Source of the DNA: Clostridiaceae bacterium
Lineage (GTDB): Bacteria > Bacillota > Clostridia > Oscillospirales > Acutalibacteraceae
Assembly (NCBI GenBank): GCA_016297645.1
Contig: JAEDGF010000094.1
Span: 1-6,527, forward strand
Length of the DNA: 6,527 nt
Reading direction: 5' to 3'
Shown: in pieces, positions 1 to 4,411 of the stretch
Position numbering within the stretch: the first letter of the stretch is position 1
How the letters are laid out: every line of letters starts with the position of its first letter
The notes under the pieces: model-generated
The model's database searches: none
Told to the model about the DNA's origin: nothing
The model's input: only the letters and a program-made list of their open reading frames with translations
Program-made: the position numbers and the translations under genes

Positions 1-54
1 TTTTCCAACCCCGCCTTTTTGGTTGGCTACGGAGATTACTTTTGTTTTCGCCAT
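1..54 (-). CDS. ParA/Soj-family ATPase, N-terminal 18 codons only
   Basis: Only the first 18 codons are inside the window. They read M-A-K-T-K-V-I-S-V-A-N-Q-K-G-G-V-G-K, a beta strand leading into the deviant Walker A motif KGGVGK (residues 13-18) typical of ParA/Soj/MinD ATPases. Residue spacing from the start is exactly that of chromosomal Soj and ICE/plasmid ParA proteins. A consensus AAGGAGG lies at 64-70, 9 nt before the ATG. ParA ATPases drive partitioning of DNA by ATP-dependent nucleoid binding, usually with a ParB partner. On integrative elements they are thought to stabilise the excised circular form. Given the neighbouring genes I infer an element-borne ParA rather than the chromosomal soj. 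The partner would lie to the left. Confidence 0.85.
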   Translation of the reverse strand, partial: MAKTKVISVANQKGGVGK

Positions 55-80
55 AGATTGATTCCTCCTTTCATAGATTT

Positions 81-106
81 AGCCGTCTGCGGCGAAGCGG
101 GCGGCT
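81..106. repeat. Inverted repeat in the parA leader
   Basis: Arms AGCCGTCTGC (81-90) and GCGGGCGGCT (97-106) flank a 6-nt loop. On the plus strand all 10 positions pair, two of them as G-U. On the minus (parA) strand the same two positions become C-A mismatches, so the fold is better on the antisense strand. There is no T-tract on either side. It lies between the upstream terminator (119-157) and the parA ribosome binding site (64-70). It could be an operator or a leader structure; nothing shows which. Confidence 0.4.
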
Positions 107-118
107 ATGTATGGGCAT

Positions 119-157
119 AAAAAAGCCGCCTACTCTTTGCATAAAAGAATAAGCGGC
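119..157 (-). terminator. Rho-independent terminator after the small ORF
   Basis: In minus-strand reading GCCGCTTATTCTTT (157-144) pairs with AAAGAGTAGGCGGC (138-125) around a 5-nt loop. It is a 14-bp stem with two G-U pairs, followed directly by TTTTTT (124-119). The G-U pairs occur only in the minus-strand RNA, which supports leftward transcription. It sits 27 nt after the stop of the small ORF at 184 and before parA, so parA either has its own promoter or depends on read-through. Confidence 0.85.
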
Positions 158-183
158 ATATGTAACCAATGCGATATTAAGTT

Positions 184-345
184 TTACAGTGTGTCTGATA
201 CTTTCAAAATCAATTCGTCCACACAGTCCGTATATCGCCCCTGTTGCTGTAACTTGTTCTTGAAACGAATGAGGCTTTGCACCACGAGACGGGTTTCGTC
301 ATTGCTCAAATACAGGTATCTCTTTTCTTTCTTCAACATAACCAT
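184..345 (-). CDS. Small conserved-type mobile-element protein, 53 aa (51 aa from second ATG)
   Basis: The reading frame gives MVMLKKEKRYLYLSNDETRL, then a helical, basic stretch (VVQSLIRFKNKL, QQQGRYTDCVDEL) and ends ILKVSDTL. It is a soluble small protein with no membrane segment. A strong AAAGGAGGG (349-357) precedes it: GGAGG is 4 nt from the first ATG (345) and 10 nt from the second (339). The second start, MLKKEKRYLYL, looks like the start I recall for relatives, so the true protein may be 51 aa. From memory, similar short proteins with the LKKEKRYLYL...LKNKL...GRYTDxVDEL pattern recur in conjugative elements of gut Clostridia; the function is unknown to me. It is followed by a good terminator (119-157) and sits between the sigma/anti-sigma operon and parA. 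I could not define a convincing promoter. Confidence that it is a gene is high; confidence in its role is nil. Confidence 0.75.
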   Translation of the reverse strand: MVMLKKEKRYLYLSNDETRLVVQSLIRFKNKLQQQGRYTDCVDELILKVSDTL

Positions 346-571
346 CAGCCCTCCTTTGAGTATAGCTTACAAAAAGAATATTCCTCTTGCCACTGTACAA
401 TTCAGTCTCATCGGATAAACTGCATTACATTTGGTCAGACTGTGCCAAAACGGTTCATTCCTTATCATTTGCTCAGCATCACATATAAGGAAGCATTTTC
501 AAAGTCTCTGTACGAGATAAGTATTGGTGTGTATAACTGACCCTTTTATTCATTTTTTGTGAATGCCCACT
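346..571. other. Gene-free spacer between sigma operon and small ORF
   Basis: No supportable gene lies on either strand here. The plus-strand frames crossing it have low-complexity translations and no suitable ribosome binding sites. A 33-codon minus-strand frame (start near 473) lacks a ribosome binding site. A TATACT hexamer (minus strand) sits just before the small ORF's ribosome binding site, but without a matching -35 and so close to it that I do not call it a promoter. The promoter for the small ORF must lie here unless an alternative sigma factor is used. Confidence 0.5.
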
Positions 572-609
572 AAAAAAGGAGCAAGATATATTTCAACCTT
601 GCTCCTTTT
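572..609 (-). terminator. Terminator of the sigma/anti-sigma operon
   Basis: Minus-strand AAAAGGAGCAAG (609-598) pairs perfectly with CTTGCTCCTTTT (585-574) over a 12-nt loop and ends in TTTTTT (577-572). It begins 33 nt after the anti-sigma stop. The A/T flanks on both sides make it potentially bidirectional, but no rightward gene needs it. Confidence 0.85.
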
Positions 610-642
610 GAACGATAGGCTTACCGCCGTTACTCTATTGAT

Positions 643-1140
643 TTAATTAGCACCCTCTGAAAACTTTTCATATAGCCAATACTTCCCGTTGATTTCAATG
701 ACTATATCATCACCGTATCGGTAAACCTCTGAACCTACAATTGAGTGGTTTGCTTGAAAGTTTTCCTTAGGTATTCCGTCTGAAACACCATATCTGTTGC
801 TAATCTCACTCTCAATCTTACCTAAATATGCAGTTTCTTCATTCAATTCGGTGTATGATATTTGGGTCGATACATCTCTGTATAGCTCACCATTGATACA
901 TACCATAGGTGCAATATCCGCAACAACGGGAGGAGTATCGATATCCCCCACAGGAGTATTGTTAATCAAAGACGGAACAACCAATGCACCCACAACCACA
1001 AGGCACAGACAAGCAGCCATAGCACCCCATTTGACCCAAACAGGACGGGATTTCTTCTTTGTATTCATAGCTATACCAGCAGCGGCAACTTTCTGCTCGT
1101 CCACCTCACCAATGATATTAAAGAGTTCTTCTTTCTTCAT
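643..1140 (-). CDS. Membrane-anchored anti-sigma factor candidate downstream of an ECF-like sigma factor
   Basis: This 165-residue protein starts MKKEELFNIIGEVDEQKV, a short cytoplasmic helix. A basic stretch (KKKSR, residues 28-32) follows, then one transmembrane segment (about 39-59, W-G-A-M-A-A-C-L-C-L-V-V-V-G-A-L-V-V-P). The extracytoplasmic part (about 60-165) is acidic and hydrophilic and ends in a WLYEKF motif. That topology, cytoplasmic N-terminus facing the sigma factor and an outer sensor domain, is that of single-pass anti-sigma factors. The ATG overlaps the sigma stop codon as ATGA (1137-1140), so translation is probably coupled and the stoichiometry tied. There is no zinc-binding HxxxCxxC signature, so it is not a classical ZAS-type anti-sigma. 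From memory, the GEVDEQKV/AACLCLVVVGA pattern is common next to sigma factors in gut Clostridia. The role as anti-sigma is inferred from topology and position; a signal-sensing membrane protein of other effect is possible. Confidence 0.7.
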   Translation of the reverse strand: MKKEELFNIIGEVDEQKVAAAGIAMNTKKKSRPVWVKWGAMAACLCLVVVGALVVPSLINNTPVGDIDTPPVVADIAPMVCINGELYRDVSTQISYTELNEETAYLGKIESEISNRYGVSDGIPKENFQANHSIVGSEVYRYGDDIVIEINGKYWLYEKFSEGAN

Positions 1141-1694
1141 AGGTAACCCCTTTCTATAAGATAAGTTTTCAGTTTGCCCCGAATACGATTGAGGGTCACA
1201 GATACATTTCCCTCAGTCATACCAAAGTGTGTTGCAATCTCTGAAACAGGGATTGCGTACCAGTAACGGCACAAGAAGATGTTGCACTTCTCTTGTGAGA
1301 GGGTATCAAGAAAACTGTTGATTGCCCGAACAAGTTCTTTCTTCTCAACCTCTTGTTCTACGGTGTCAGCACCAGATACACACTCACCCAATTCGTCAAG
1401 GACAAGTTCGATTTCTCCACCGCTACGCTTATCGGCGTGTCGGTGTCTAAATCTATCAAAGGACAGATTTCTTGTTATCTTCCCTAAATAGGTGGATAGG
1501 ATATTAGGGCGATTAGGAGGAATGGAGTTCCAAGTGTTTAAGTATGTATCGTTGACACATTCTTCTGCGTCCTCATTGTTGCCGAGTATGTTCTTTGCAA
1601 TCGTCTTGCAGTACCCACCATATTTAGAGGCTGTCTCTTTGATTGCATTGGAGTTTCTTTCCCAATACAGATTTACTATTTCTCTATCTTCCAT
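1137..1694 (-). CDS. ECF-like sigma-70 family RNA polymerase sigma factor
   Basis: From ATG 1694 the product has 185 residues, the usual ECF length. Region 2 is at about 25-60: YCKTIAKNILGN, then DAEECVNDTYLNTWNSIPP, matching the DAEDxxQDTFLxxW core-binding/-10 recognition signature. Next comes RNLSFDRFR (76-83) and an acidic linker (94-117). Region 4 is at about 121-180: FLDTLSQEKCNIFLCRYW, then the helix-turn-helix PVSEIATHFGMTEGNVSVTLNRIRGKLK that reads the -35 element. A longer frame opens with GTG at 1712, but those codons encode the ribosome binding site itself, so ATG 1694 is the start. It overlaps the downstream membrane protein by 4 nt, a typical sigma/anti-sigma arrangement. A sigma-A-like promoter and a palindromic leader lie upstream. 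On this element it probably switches on element genes or a surface-stress response; its regulon cannot be read from the window. Confidence 0.9.
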   Translation of the reverse strand: MEDREIVNLYWERNSNAIKETASKYGGYCKTIAKNILGNNEDAEECVNDTYLNTWNSIPPNRPNILSTYLGKITRNLSFDRFRHRHADKRSGGEIELVLDELGECVSGADTVEQEVEKKELVRAINSFLDTLSQEKCNIFLCRYWYAIPVSEIATHFGMTEGNVSVTLNRIRGKLKTYLIERGYL

Positions 1695-1700
1695 AGACAG

Positions 1701-1709
1701 ACCTCCTTT
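1701..1709 (-). promoter_or_regulatory. Ribosome binding site fixing the sigma-factor start
   Basis: AAAGGAGGT reads on the minus strand 6 nt before ATG 1694. It complements the 16S rRNA 3' end over nine bases. Because it lies inside the longer GTG-initiated frame, it settles the start at 1694. Confidence 0.9.
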
Positions 1710-1728
1710 CACCTATATACACGGAAAC

Positions 1729-1757
1729 CGTCTGAAAATCTTACACTTTTTCAGACG
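1729..1757. repeat. Perfect 10-bp inverted repeat in sigma-factor leader
   Basis: Arms CGTCTGAAAA (1729-1738) and TTTTCAGACG (1748-1757) match perfectly across a 9-nt spacer. It lies 35-63 nt upstream of the sigma ATG, downstream of the proposed promoter (1779-1807), and its left part (in minus-strand reading) contains the TGA stop of the 60-aa ORF. There is no T-tract after it, so it is not a standard terminator. A TGAAAA followed 17 nt later by CGG on the minus strand vaguely resembles an ECF promoter (TGAAAC/CGT), which would suit autoregulation. Operator, leader hairpin or autoregulatory promoter are all possible. Confidence 0.55.
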
Positions 1758-1933
1758 AATATTTTCAACTTTTTATATATTGTAGCGCACCTATCCCTAT
1801 TTGTCTCATTCCAGAAAACGAAATTTCTCTTTATTTGCAAAGCAGTCACTAATGCTTGGATTTGCTCGTCTGTTAAGTCAGCCACAGCGATTTGTTTTTG
1901 TATATCGTTGAAATTGGAATTGAAATCAGCCAT
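1751..1933 (-). CDS. Hypothetical small protein, 60 aa
   Basis: The frame reads MADFNSNFNDIQKQIAVADL, then TDEQIQALVTALQIKRNF and ends in a basic tail, YKKLKIFV. The first 38 residues look like an amphipathic helical protein. The last 20 look less protein-like and overlap the sigma promoter, so the 3' end may be a truncation. A GGGGGA ribosome binding site lies 7 nt before the ATG. The 19-bp palindrome (1947-1965) sits just upstream like an operator. I do not recognise a family. It may be a real regulator-sized protein cotranscribed with the sigma factor, or a decayed fragment. Confidence 0.4.
   Translation of the reverse strand: MADFNSNFNDIQKQIAVADLTDEQIQALVTALQIKRNFVFWNETNRDRCATIYKKLKIFV
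1779..1807 (-). promoter_or_regulatory. Sigma-A-type promoter for the sigma/anti-sigma operon
   Basis: Minus-strand GAGACA (1807-1802, four of six consensus bases), a 17-nt spacer and TACAAT (1784-1779, five of six). Transcription would begin near 1772, leaving about 78 nt of leader containing the palindrome at 1729-1757. It lies within the 3' end of the 60-aa ORF. Confidence 0.45.
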
Positions 1934-1946
1934 AAAAATGTCCCCC

Positions 1947-1965
1947 TACAAAAATTGTTTTTGTA
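1947..1965. repeat. 19-bp palindrome upstream of the 60-aa ORF
   Basis: TACAAAAA (1947-1954) and TTTTTGTA (1958-1965) form a perfect inverted repeat with a 3-nt centre, directly before the ribosome binding site of the 60-aa ORF. The spacer is too short for a stable RNA loop at full length, so a DNA operator for a dimeric regulator is more likely than a terminator. Confidence 0.5.
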
Positions 1966-2111
1966 AAGGAACATAATTTTATCTGTCAGCAAAAAATCCA
2001 TTTATGCATAATCTTCTATAAAAATGTATATTTTTTGCTCACCAATATTTATCTCGGACAGAGACTTTTCAAAAACAGACATCAGAAAACAGCAGTAAAA
2101 CACGCTCCAGA

Positions 2112-2214
2112 TACCCCCTGATTCGGGGTAAAAGTTCCCCCATCTGTTAACTAAAATGGGGTCAAAAACGCTGGTTCCCCCATCGTTAACTACTAAAAAC
2201 AGGGTCAAAACACG
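2112..2214. repeat. Direct-repeat block with internal palindromes at the element end
   Basis: Two imperfect copies of a roughly 40-bp unit start at 2134 and 2174. Each runs GTTCCCCCATC, then GTTAAC (2146-2151 and 2185-2190, 39 bp apart), then TAAAA, then GGG-TCAAAA and ACGC. A partial third unit precedes them: aaaacacgc near 2096-2104 and the perfect inverted repeat TACCCC/GGGGTA (2112-2117, 2125-2130). Copy one also contains CCCCAT/ATGGGG (2138-2143, 2156-2161). The block ends about 115 bp from the rpsI stop. Tandem repeats this close to an element end are commonly arm-type sites of a tyrosine integrase or accessory-factor sites. A 68-codon TTG-initiated frame across the block (2002-2208) merely translates the repeats. 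Confidence 0.65.
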
Positions 2215-2264
2215 CCAAATCCTTTCAAATCAGGACAAACAGTATCAGCGATTTTGGGCATAAG

Positions 2265-2299
2265 AAAACCCCGGAAAACCTTGATTTTCCGGGGTTTTT
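2265..2299 (-). terminator. Terminator after rpsI
   Basis: Minus-strand AAAACCCCGGAAAA (2298-2285 is its complement) pairs perfectly with TTTTCCGGGGTTTT across a 6-nt loop, giving a 14-bp stem with A/T ends on both sides. It can work in both directions. It lies 31 nt after the rpsI stop and would shield the element from ribosomal-protein transcription, and the reverse. If the att core is the rpsI 3' end, this terminator would be carried by the element. Confidence 0.85.
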
Positions 2300-2329
2300 G
2301 AGCTTTTTTGATTGTAAAAACGCGACCGA

Positions 2330-2728
2330 TTATCTCTTGCTGAACTGAGGAGCACGTCTCGCGGCTTTGAGACCGTATTTCTTTCTTTCTTTCATTCTGG
2401 GGTCTCTTGTAAGGAAGCCTGCCTTTTTGAGAACAGAACGGAGAGTTTCGTCATACTGAACGAGAGCTCTCGAAAGACCGTGACGGATAGCGCCTGCCTG
2501 ACCGGTAACGCCGCCGCCCTGTACCTTGCAGATAACATCGAACTTCTCGGTGGTTTCTGTGAGAGCGAGGGGCTGACGAACGATGAGTTTAAGGGTTTCG
2601 AGTCCGAAATAATCGTCAATATCTCTGTCATTGATGATTACCTTGCCCGTGCCGGGATAAACGCGAACGCGAGCAACGGATTTTTTTCTTCTGCCTGTGC
2701 CGTAAAAATAAGGATTGCCTTCGTACAT
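2330..2728 (-). CDS. rpsI: 30S ribosomal protein S9
   Basis: This 132-residue protein has the usual S9 length. It shows the start YFYGTGRRKKSVARVRVYPG, the central GGGVTGQAGAIRHGLSRAL and the basic C-terminal tail ending APQFSKR. In S9 that tail reaches the P site, where the last arginine contacts tRNA. The gene is intact to its last codon, as expected if an element integrated into its 3' end with the terminal sequence regenerated. GGAGG lies about 10 nt before ATG 2728. It follows rplM by 19 nt in the conserved L13-S9 operon, and both should be cotranscribed from the promoter at 3217-3245. Confidence 0.98.
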   Translation of the reverse strand: MYEGNPYFYGTGRRKKSVARVRVYPGTGKVIINDRDIDDYFGLETLKLIVRQPLALTETTEKFDVICKVQGGGVTGQAGAIRHGLSRALVQYDETLRSVLKKAGFLTRDPRMKERKKYGLKAARRAPQFSKR

Positions 2729-2747
2729 TGTTTAGTTCCTCCCTCTC

Positions 2748-3176
2748 TTAAAACTCTTTTACTTCGGGCTTCTGAGCAGCATGGGGATGCTCTGCGCCGG
2801 CGTAAACATGAAGACGGTTGAATGCCGCTCTGCCGAGGGTGTTCGAGGGAAGCATACCCTTAACAGCCTTTTCAACGGCGAATGTGGGCTTCTCTGCCAT
2901 GAGAGTGCCGTATTTAACGCTCTTCATGTGACCGATATAACCGGTGTGATGATAATAAATCTTCTGATTGAGCTTCTTGCCGGTAAGAACTGCCTTAGAA
3001 GCGTTGATGATGATGACATTGTCGCCGCAATCAACATGGGGAGTAAAGGTTACCTTGTGTTTGCCGCGAAGAAGAACGGCAGCTTCAACAGCAAGGTCGC
3101 CGAGAGTTTTGCCGGCAGCGTCAAGAACATACCATTTGCGCTCAACATTCTGAGCGTTAGCCATAAAAGTTGACAT
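2748..3176 (-). CDS. rplM: 50S ribosomal protein L13
   Basis: This 142-residue protein carries the L13 hallmarks in order: WYVLDAAGKTLG, LLRGKHKVTFTPHVDCGD, VIIINASKAVLTGKKL, KIYYHHTGYIGHMKS, AVKGMLPSNTLGR and RLHVYAGAEHPHAAQKP. L13 binds 23S rRNA early in large-subunit assembly. A GGAGG lies 7 nt before ATG 3176. A second in-frame ATG (residue 5) is closer to the usual conserved region but has no ribosome binding site. One small oddity is LGD at residues 25-27 where most relatives have LGR. It is the first gene of the rplM-rpsI operon. The leader is short, about 35 nt, so the longer L13 leader autoregulatory RNA does not appear to be present. Confidence 0.98.
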   Translation of the reverse strand: MSTFMANAQNVERKWYVLDAAGKTLGDLAVEAAVLLRGKHKVTFTPHVDCGDNVIIINASKAVLTGKKLNQKIYYHHTGYIGHMKSVKYGTLMAEKPTFAVEKAVKGMLPSNTLGRAAFNRLHVYAGAEHPHAAQKPEVKEF

Positions 3177-3216
3177 AAACTTGCCTCCGTAATTATTTTC
3201 TGTTTAACACTCGATA

Positions 3217-3245
3217 ATATTAGCACACGGCGGCGGCGAAGTCAA
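3217..3245 (-). promoter_or_regulatory. Sigma-A promoter of rplM-rpsI
   Basis: Minus-strand TTGACT (3245-3240), a GC-rich 17-nt spacer and TAATAT (3222-3217). The start point would be near 3210, about 35 nt before rplM. An overlapping TATTAT three bases on is an alternative -10. Confidence 0.75.
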
Positions 3246-3734
3246 TAGCGATTTTCGCATTTTTCGATTATCAATATGCGTTTCTCTTGTTTTCGCCGTT
3301 TTTCTCCGTTTTTGATACGATTTGCTCAAAGATGATTTTTCATTTTTTTCTGAAAAAATTTTTATTGATGAGCTGCAACAAAACGCCGGTGTTTTCCGTC
3401 TTATATGCAAAGAGTATTGAAAGCTCTTTCGGAAACACCCGGACACCGTTTCTCCCTTACGGCAAAAGGCGGCGAGCGCTGCCGCCCGGCGGTCGACTCC
3501 CGTCAGCCTGCCTGTCTTTGCCGACATTCCTACCGAAAAACCGGGTGCTTCAAAAAAAAGAACCGAAAAGACGCACATAAAAAGCACTTCGCGCGAAAAA
3601 CGGTCCCCTATACCGTATCTCCCTTTTTTCGCCTGCAAAGCCGCTGTCCGCTGCGCCTTTTCGGTTTTATTTTTCGTTTGCGGTGTCACCTTGCCGTCCG
3701 AACCGTTCGGGAGGGCAGTCAAAACACCCCACAT
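3246..3734. other. Gene-free, hairpin-rich intergenic region
   Basis: Almost 500 bases between the acetyltransferase and the rplM promoter hold no supportable gene. Long frames on both strands (for example minus-strand 3204-3743) have compositionally biased translations, no ribosome binding site and no domain pattern. The region alternates A/T runs with GC-rich hairpins: GGCGGC/GCCGCC (3468-3486) followed on the minus strand by TTTT, GAAAC/GTTTC (about 3432-3452), a 13-bp palindrome CCGAACxGTTCGG near 3695-3710, and the nested structure at 3552-3669. It may hold a structured RNA or simply old terminators and decayed DNA. Confidence 0.5.
3552..3669 (-). ncRNA. Candidate structured RNA: nested stems with terminal T-tract
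   Basis: In minus-strand reading AACCGAAAAG (3666-3657) pairs perfectly with CTTTTCGGTT (3570-3561), followed directly by a run of eight T (3559-3552, after one C). Inside it, GCGAAAAA (3632-3625) pairs perfectly with TTTTTCGC (3600-3593), enclosing CGGT/ACCG (3615-3612, 3604-3601). Three perfectly nested helices closing on a T-run suggest a small structured transcript or a compound terminator. I see no known riboswitch or housekeeping RNA motif and no clear promoter. It could be chance in an A/G-rich spacer. Confidence 0.3.
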
Positions 3735-3771
3735 AAAAAACAAAAATTTCCGGTTTTAATTGCGTCCGAAA
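3735..3771 (-). terminator. Weak terminator after the acetyltransferase gene
   Basis: In minus-strand reading TTTCGG and CCGGAAA form a short bulged stem over a 12-nt loop, followed by TTTTTGTTTTTT. The stem is poor (six pairs and a bulge) but the T-tract is long and begins soon after the stop codon at 3779. Confidence 0.4.
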
Positions 3772-3778
3772 TCGAGAT

Positions 3779-4267
3779 TTAACCTATGCTTTTCTGAAAA
3801 TAGAACACATCGAGAACCTTTCCGAACTTTACGCCGACCTTTTCAAGGCATCCGACCTGCTTAAAGCCGTGCTTCTCGTGAAAAGCGACACTGCGTGCGT
3901 TTTCGCCCGTCACAAGCGAGATTATATTCGTTATGCCCATTTCGGCTCCGAGCTTCTCCGTTTCTTCGAGCAGCATTCCGCCTGTTCCCCTTGCAAGACA
4001 GTTTTTATCGAGATAAATAGAGAGATCCGCCGTGAATCTGTACGCCGAGCGCTCATGGAAGCGGTCGAGATACGCATACCCGACAACAACGCCGTCCTCC
4101 TCGGCGACCACAAACGGGTACGAGGCGGAAATGCGCCCGACCCGCGCGGCAAATGCATCATATGCAAGCGGATCCTCCTCGAAGGAAACCGTTGTTTCCT
4201 CTATGTAGTAATTGTATATTTCAAGGCAGCGCCCGATATCATTTTCTGTCAGCTTTCTGACTATCAT
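3779..4267 (-). CDS. GNAT N-acetyltransferase, phosphinothricin/methionine-sulfoximine acetyltransferase type
   Basis: From ATG 4267 the product has 162 residues: MIVRKLTENDIGRCLEIYNY, then YIEETTVSFEEDP, the family's hallmark N-terminus. It continues with PFVVAEEDGVVVGYAYLDRF (51-70), ADLSIYLD (80-87), the acetyl-CoA loop ARGTGG (92-97, R-G-x-G-G) and the C-terminal NARSVAFHEKHGF (123-135). Relatives (Pat/Bar, MnaT/YncA) acetylate the amino group of methionine sulfoximine, phosphinothricin or methionine sulfone with acetyl-CoA in the cytosol, often as detoxification. The frame opens 20 codons earlier (ATG 4327) without a ribosome binding site; those residues do not match the family, so I choose 4267, preceded by GGGGGT and GGGAAG. 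It is a monocistronic gene between its own promoter and a weak terminator. Family call is firm, substrate is not. Confidence 0.9.
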   Translation of the reverse strand: MIVRKLTENDIGRCLEIYNYYIEETTVSFEEDPLAYDAFAARVGRISASYPFVVAEEDGVVVGYAYLDRFHERSAYRFTADLSIYLDKNCLARGTGGMLLEETEKLGAEMGITNIISLVTGENARSVAFHEKHGFKQVGCLEKVGVKFGKVLDVFYFQKSIG

Positions 4268-4360
4268 CTTCCCGTACCCCCGTTTTTCGGCAGCCGAAAT
4301 GCGATATTGCACCGCAGCTTTTCGCATGGCACAAAACGCATGACTGCTTTTTTTTCGTAT

Positions 4361-4389
4361 ATTATCGCACGGAGGACGGTATTTTTCAA
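4361..4389 (-). promoter_or_regulatory. Sigma-A promoter of the acetyltransferase gene
   Basis: Minus-strand TTGAAA (4389-4384), 17-nt spacer, GATAAT (4366-4361): five of six bases match in each box. Transcription would start near 4354, giving an 87-nt leader to ATG 4267. Confidence 0.65.
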
Positions 4390-4401
4390 CCGCCCTCTCC
4401 G
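4370..4401 (-). repeat. Inverted repeat overlapping the acetyltransferase promoter
   Basis: CGGAGAGGGCGGT and ACCGTCCTCCG (minus strand) form an 11-pair stem with a 2-nt bulge and one G-U pair, over an 8-nt loop. It follows the nucleotidyltransferase gene by 10 nt and may terminate or stabilise that transcript, but no T-tract follows. The -35 box of the next promoter starts at the loop edge, so an operator role is also possible. Confidence 0.45.
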
Positions 4402-4411
4402 CATTTTATCA

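Larger units (their letters stand above)
1..2329. mobile_element. End of an integrative (ICE-like) element abutting rpsI, partial
   Basis: This is the terminal portion of a probable integrative conjugative element; the rest lies beyond the left edge. What is seen: a ParA start, a small protein of a kind I associate with Clostridia conjugative elements, an ECF-like sigma/anti-sigma pair, a short ORF and a block of direct repeats, all more A+T-rich than the ribosomal genes on the right. They begin immediately after the rpsI stop codon. What is known: the 3' end of rpsI is a tyrosine-integrase target for ICEs in Firmicutes such as streptococci, and integration there keeps the gene intact. What is inferred: the junction lies between about 2215 and 2345. 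No integrase or relaxase is visible, and only one copy of any att core is in the window, so the element call rests on context. Confidence 0.6.

Noticed and set aside
107..540. Two overlapping plus-strand frames (103 and 87 aa)
   Set aside because: They are antisense to the small ORF and cross its terminator; low-complexity translations without ribosome binding sites.
2002..2208. Minus-strand 68-aa frame (MTLFLVVNDGG...)
   Set aside because: It begins with TTG, has no ribosome binding site, and its first third is the translation of the direct-repeat block; the rest is A/T-rich with no protein-like pattern.
3177..3216. L13 leader autoregulatory RNA upstream of rplM
   Set aside because: The leader from the predicted start point is only about 35 nt and shows no stem-loop that fits such an element.
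3204..3743. Minus-strand 179-aa frame between acetyltransferase and rplM
   Set aside because: It overlaps the rplM promoter, has no ribosome binding site or domain pattern, and its composition follows the hairpin-rich spacer.
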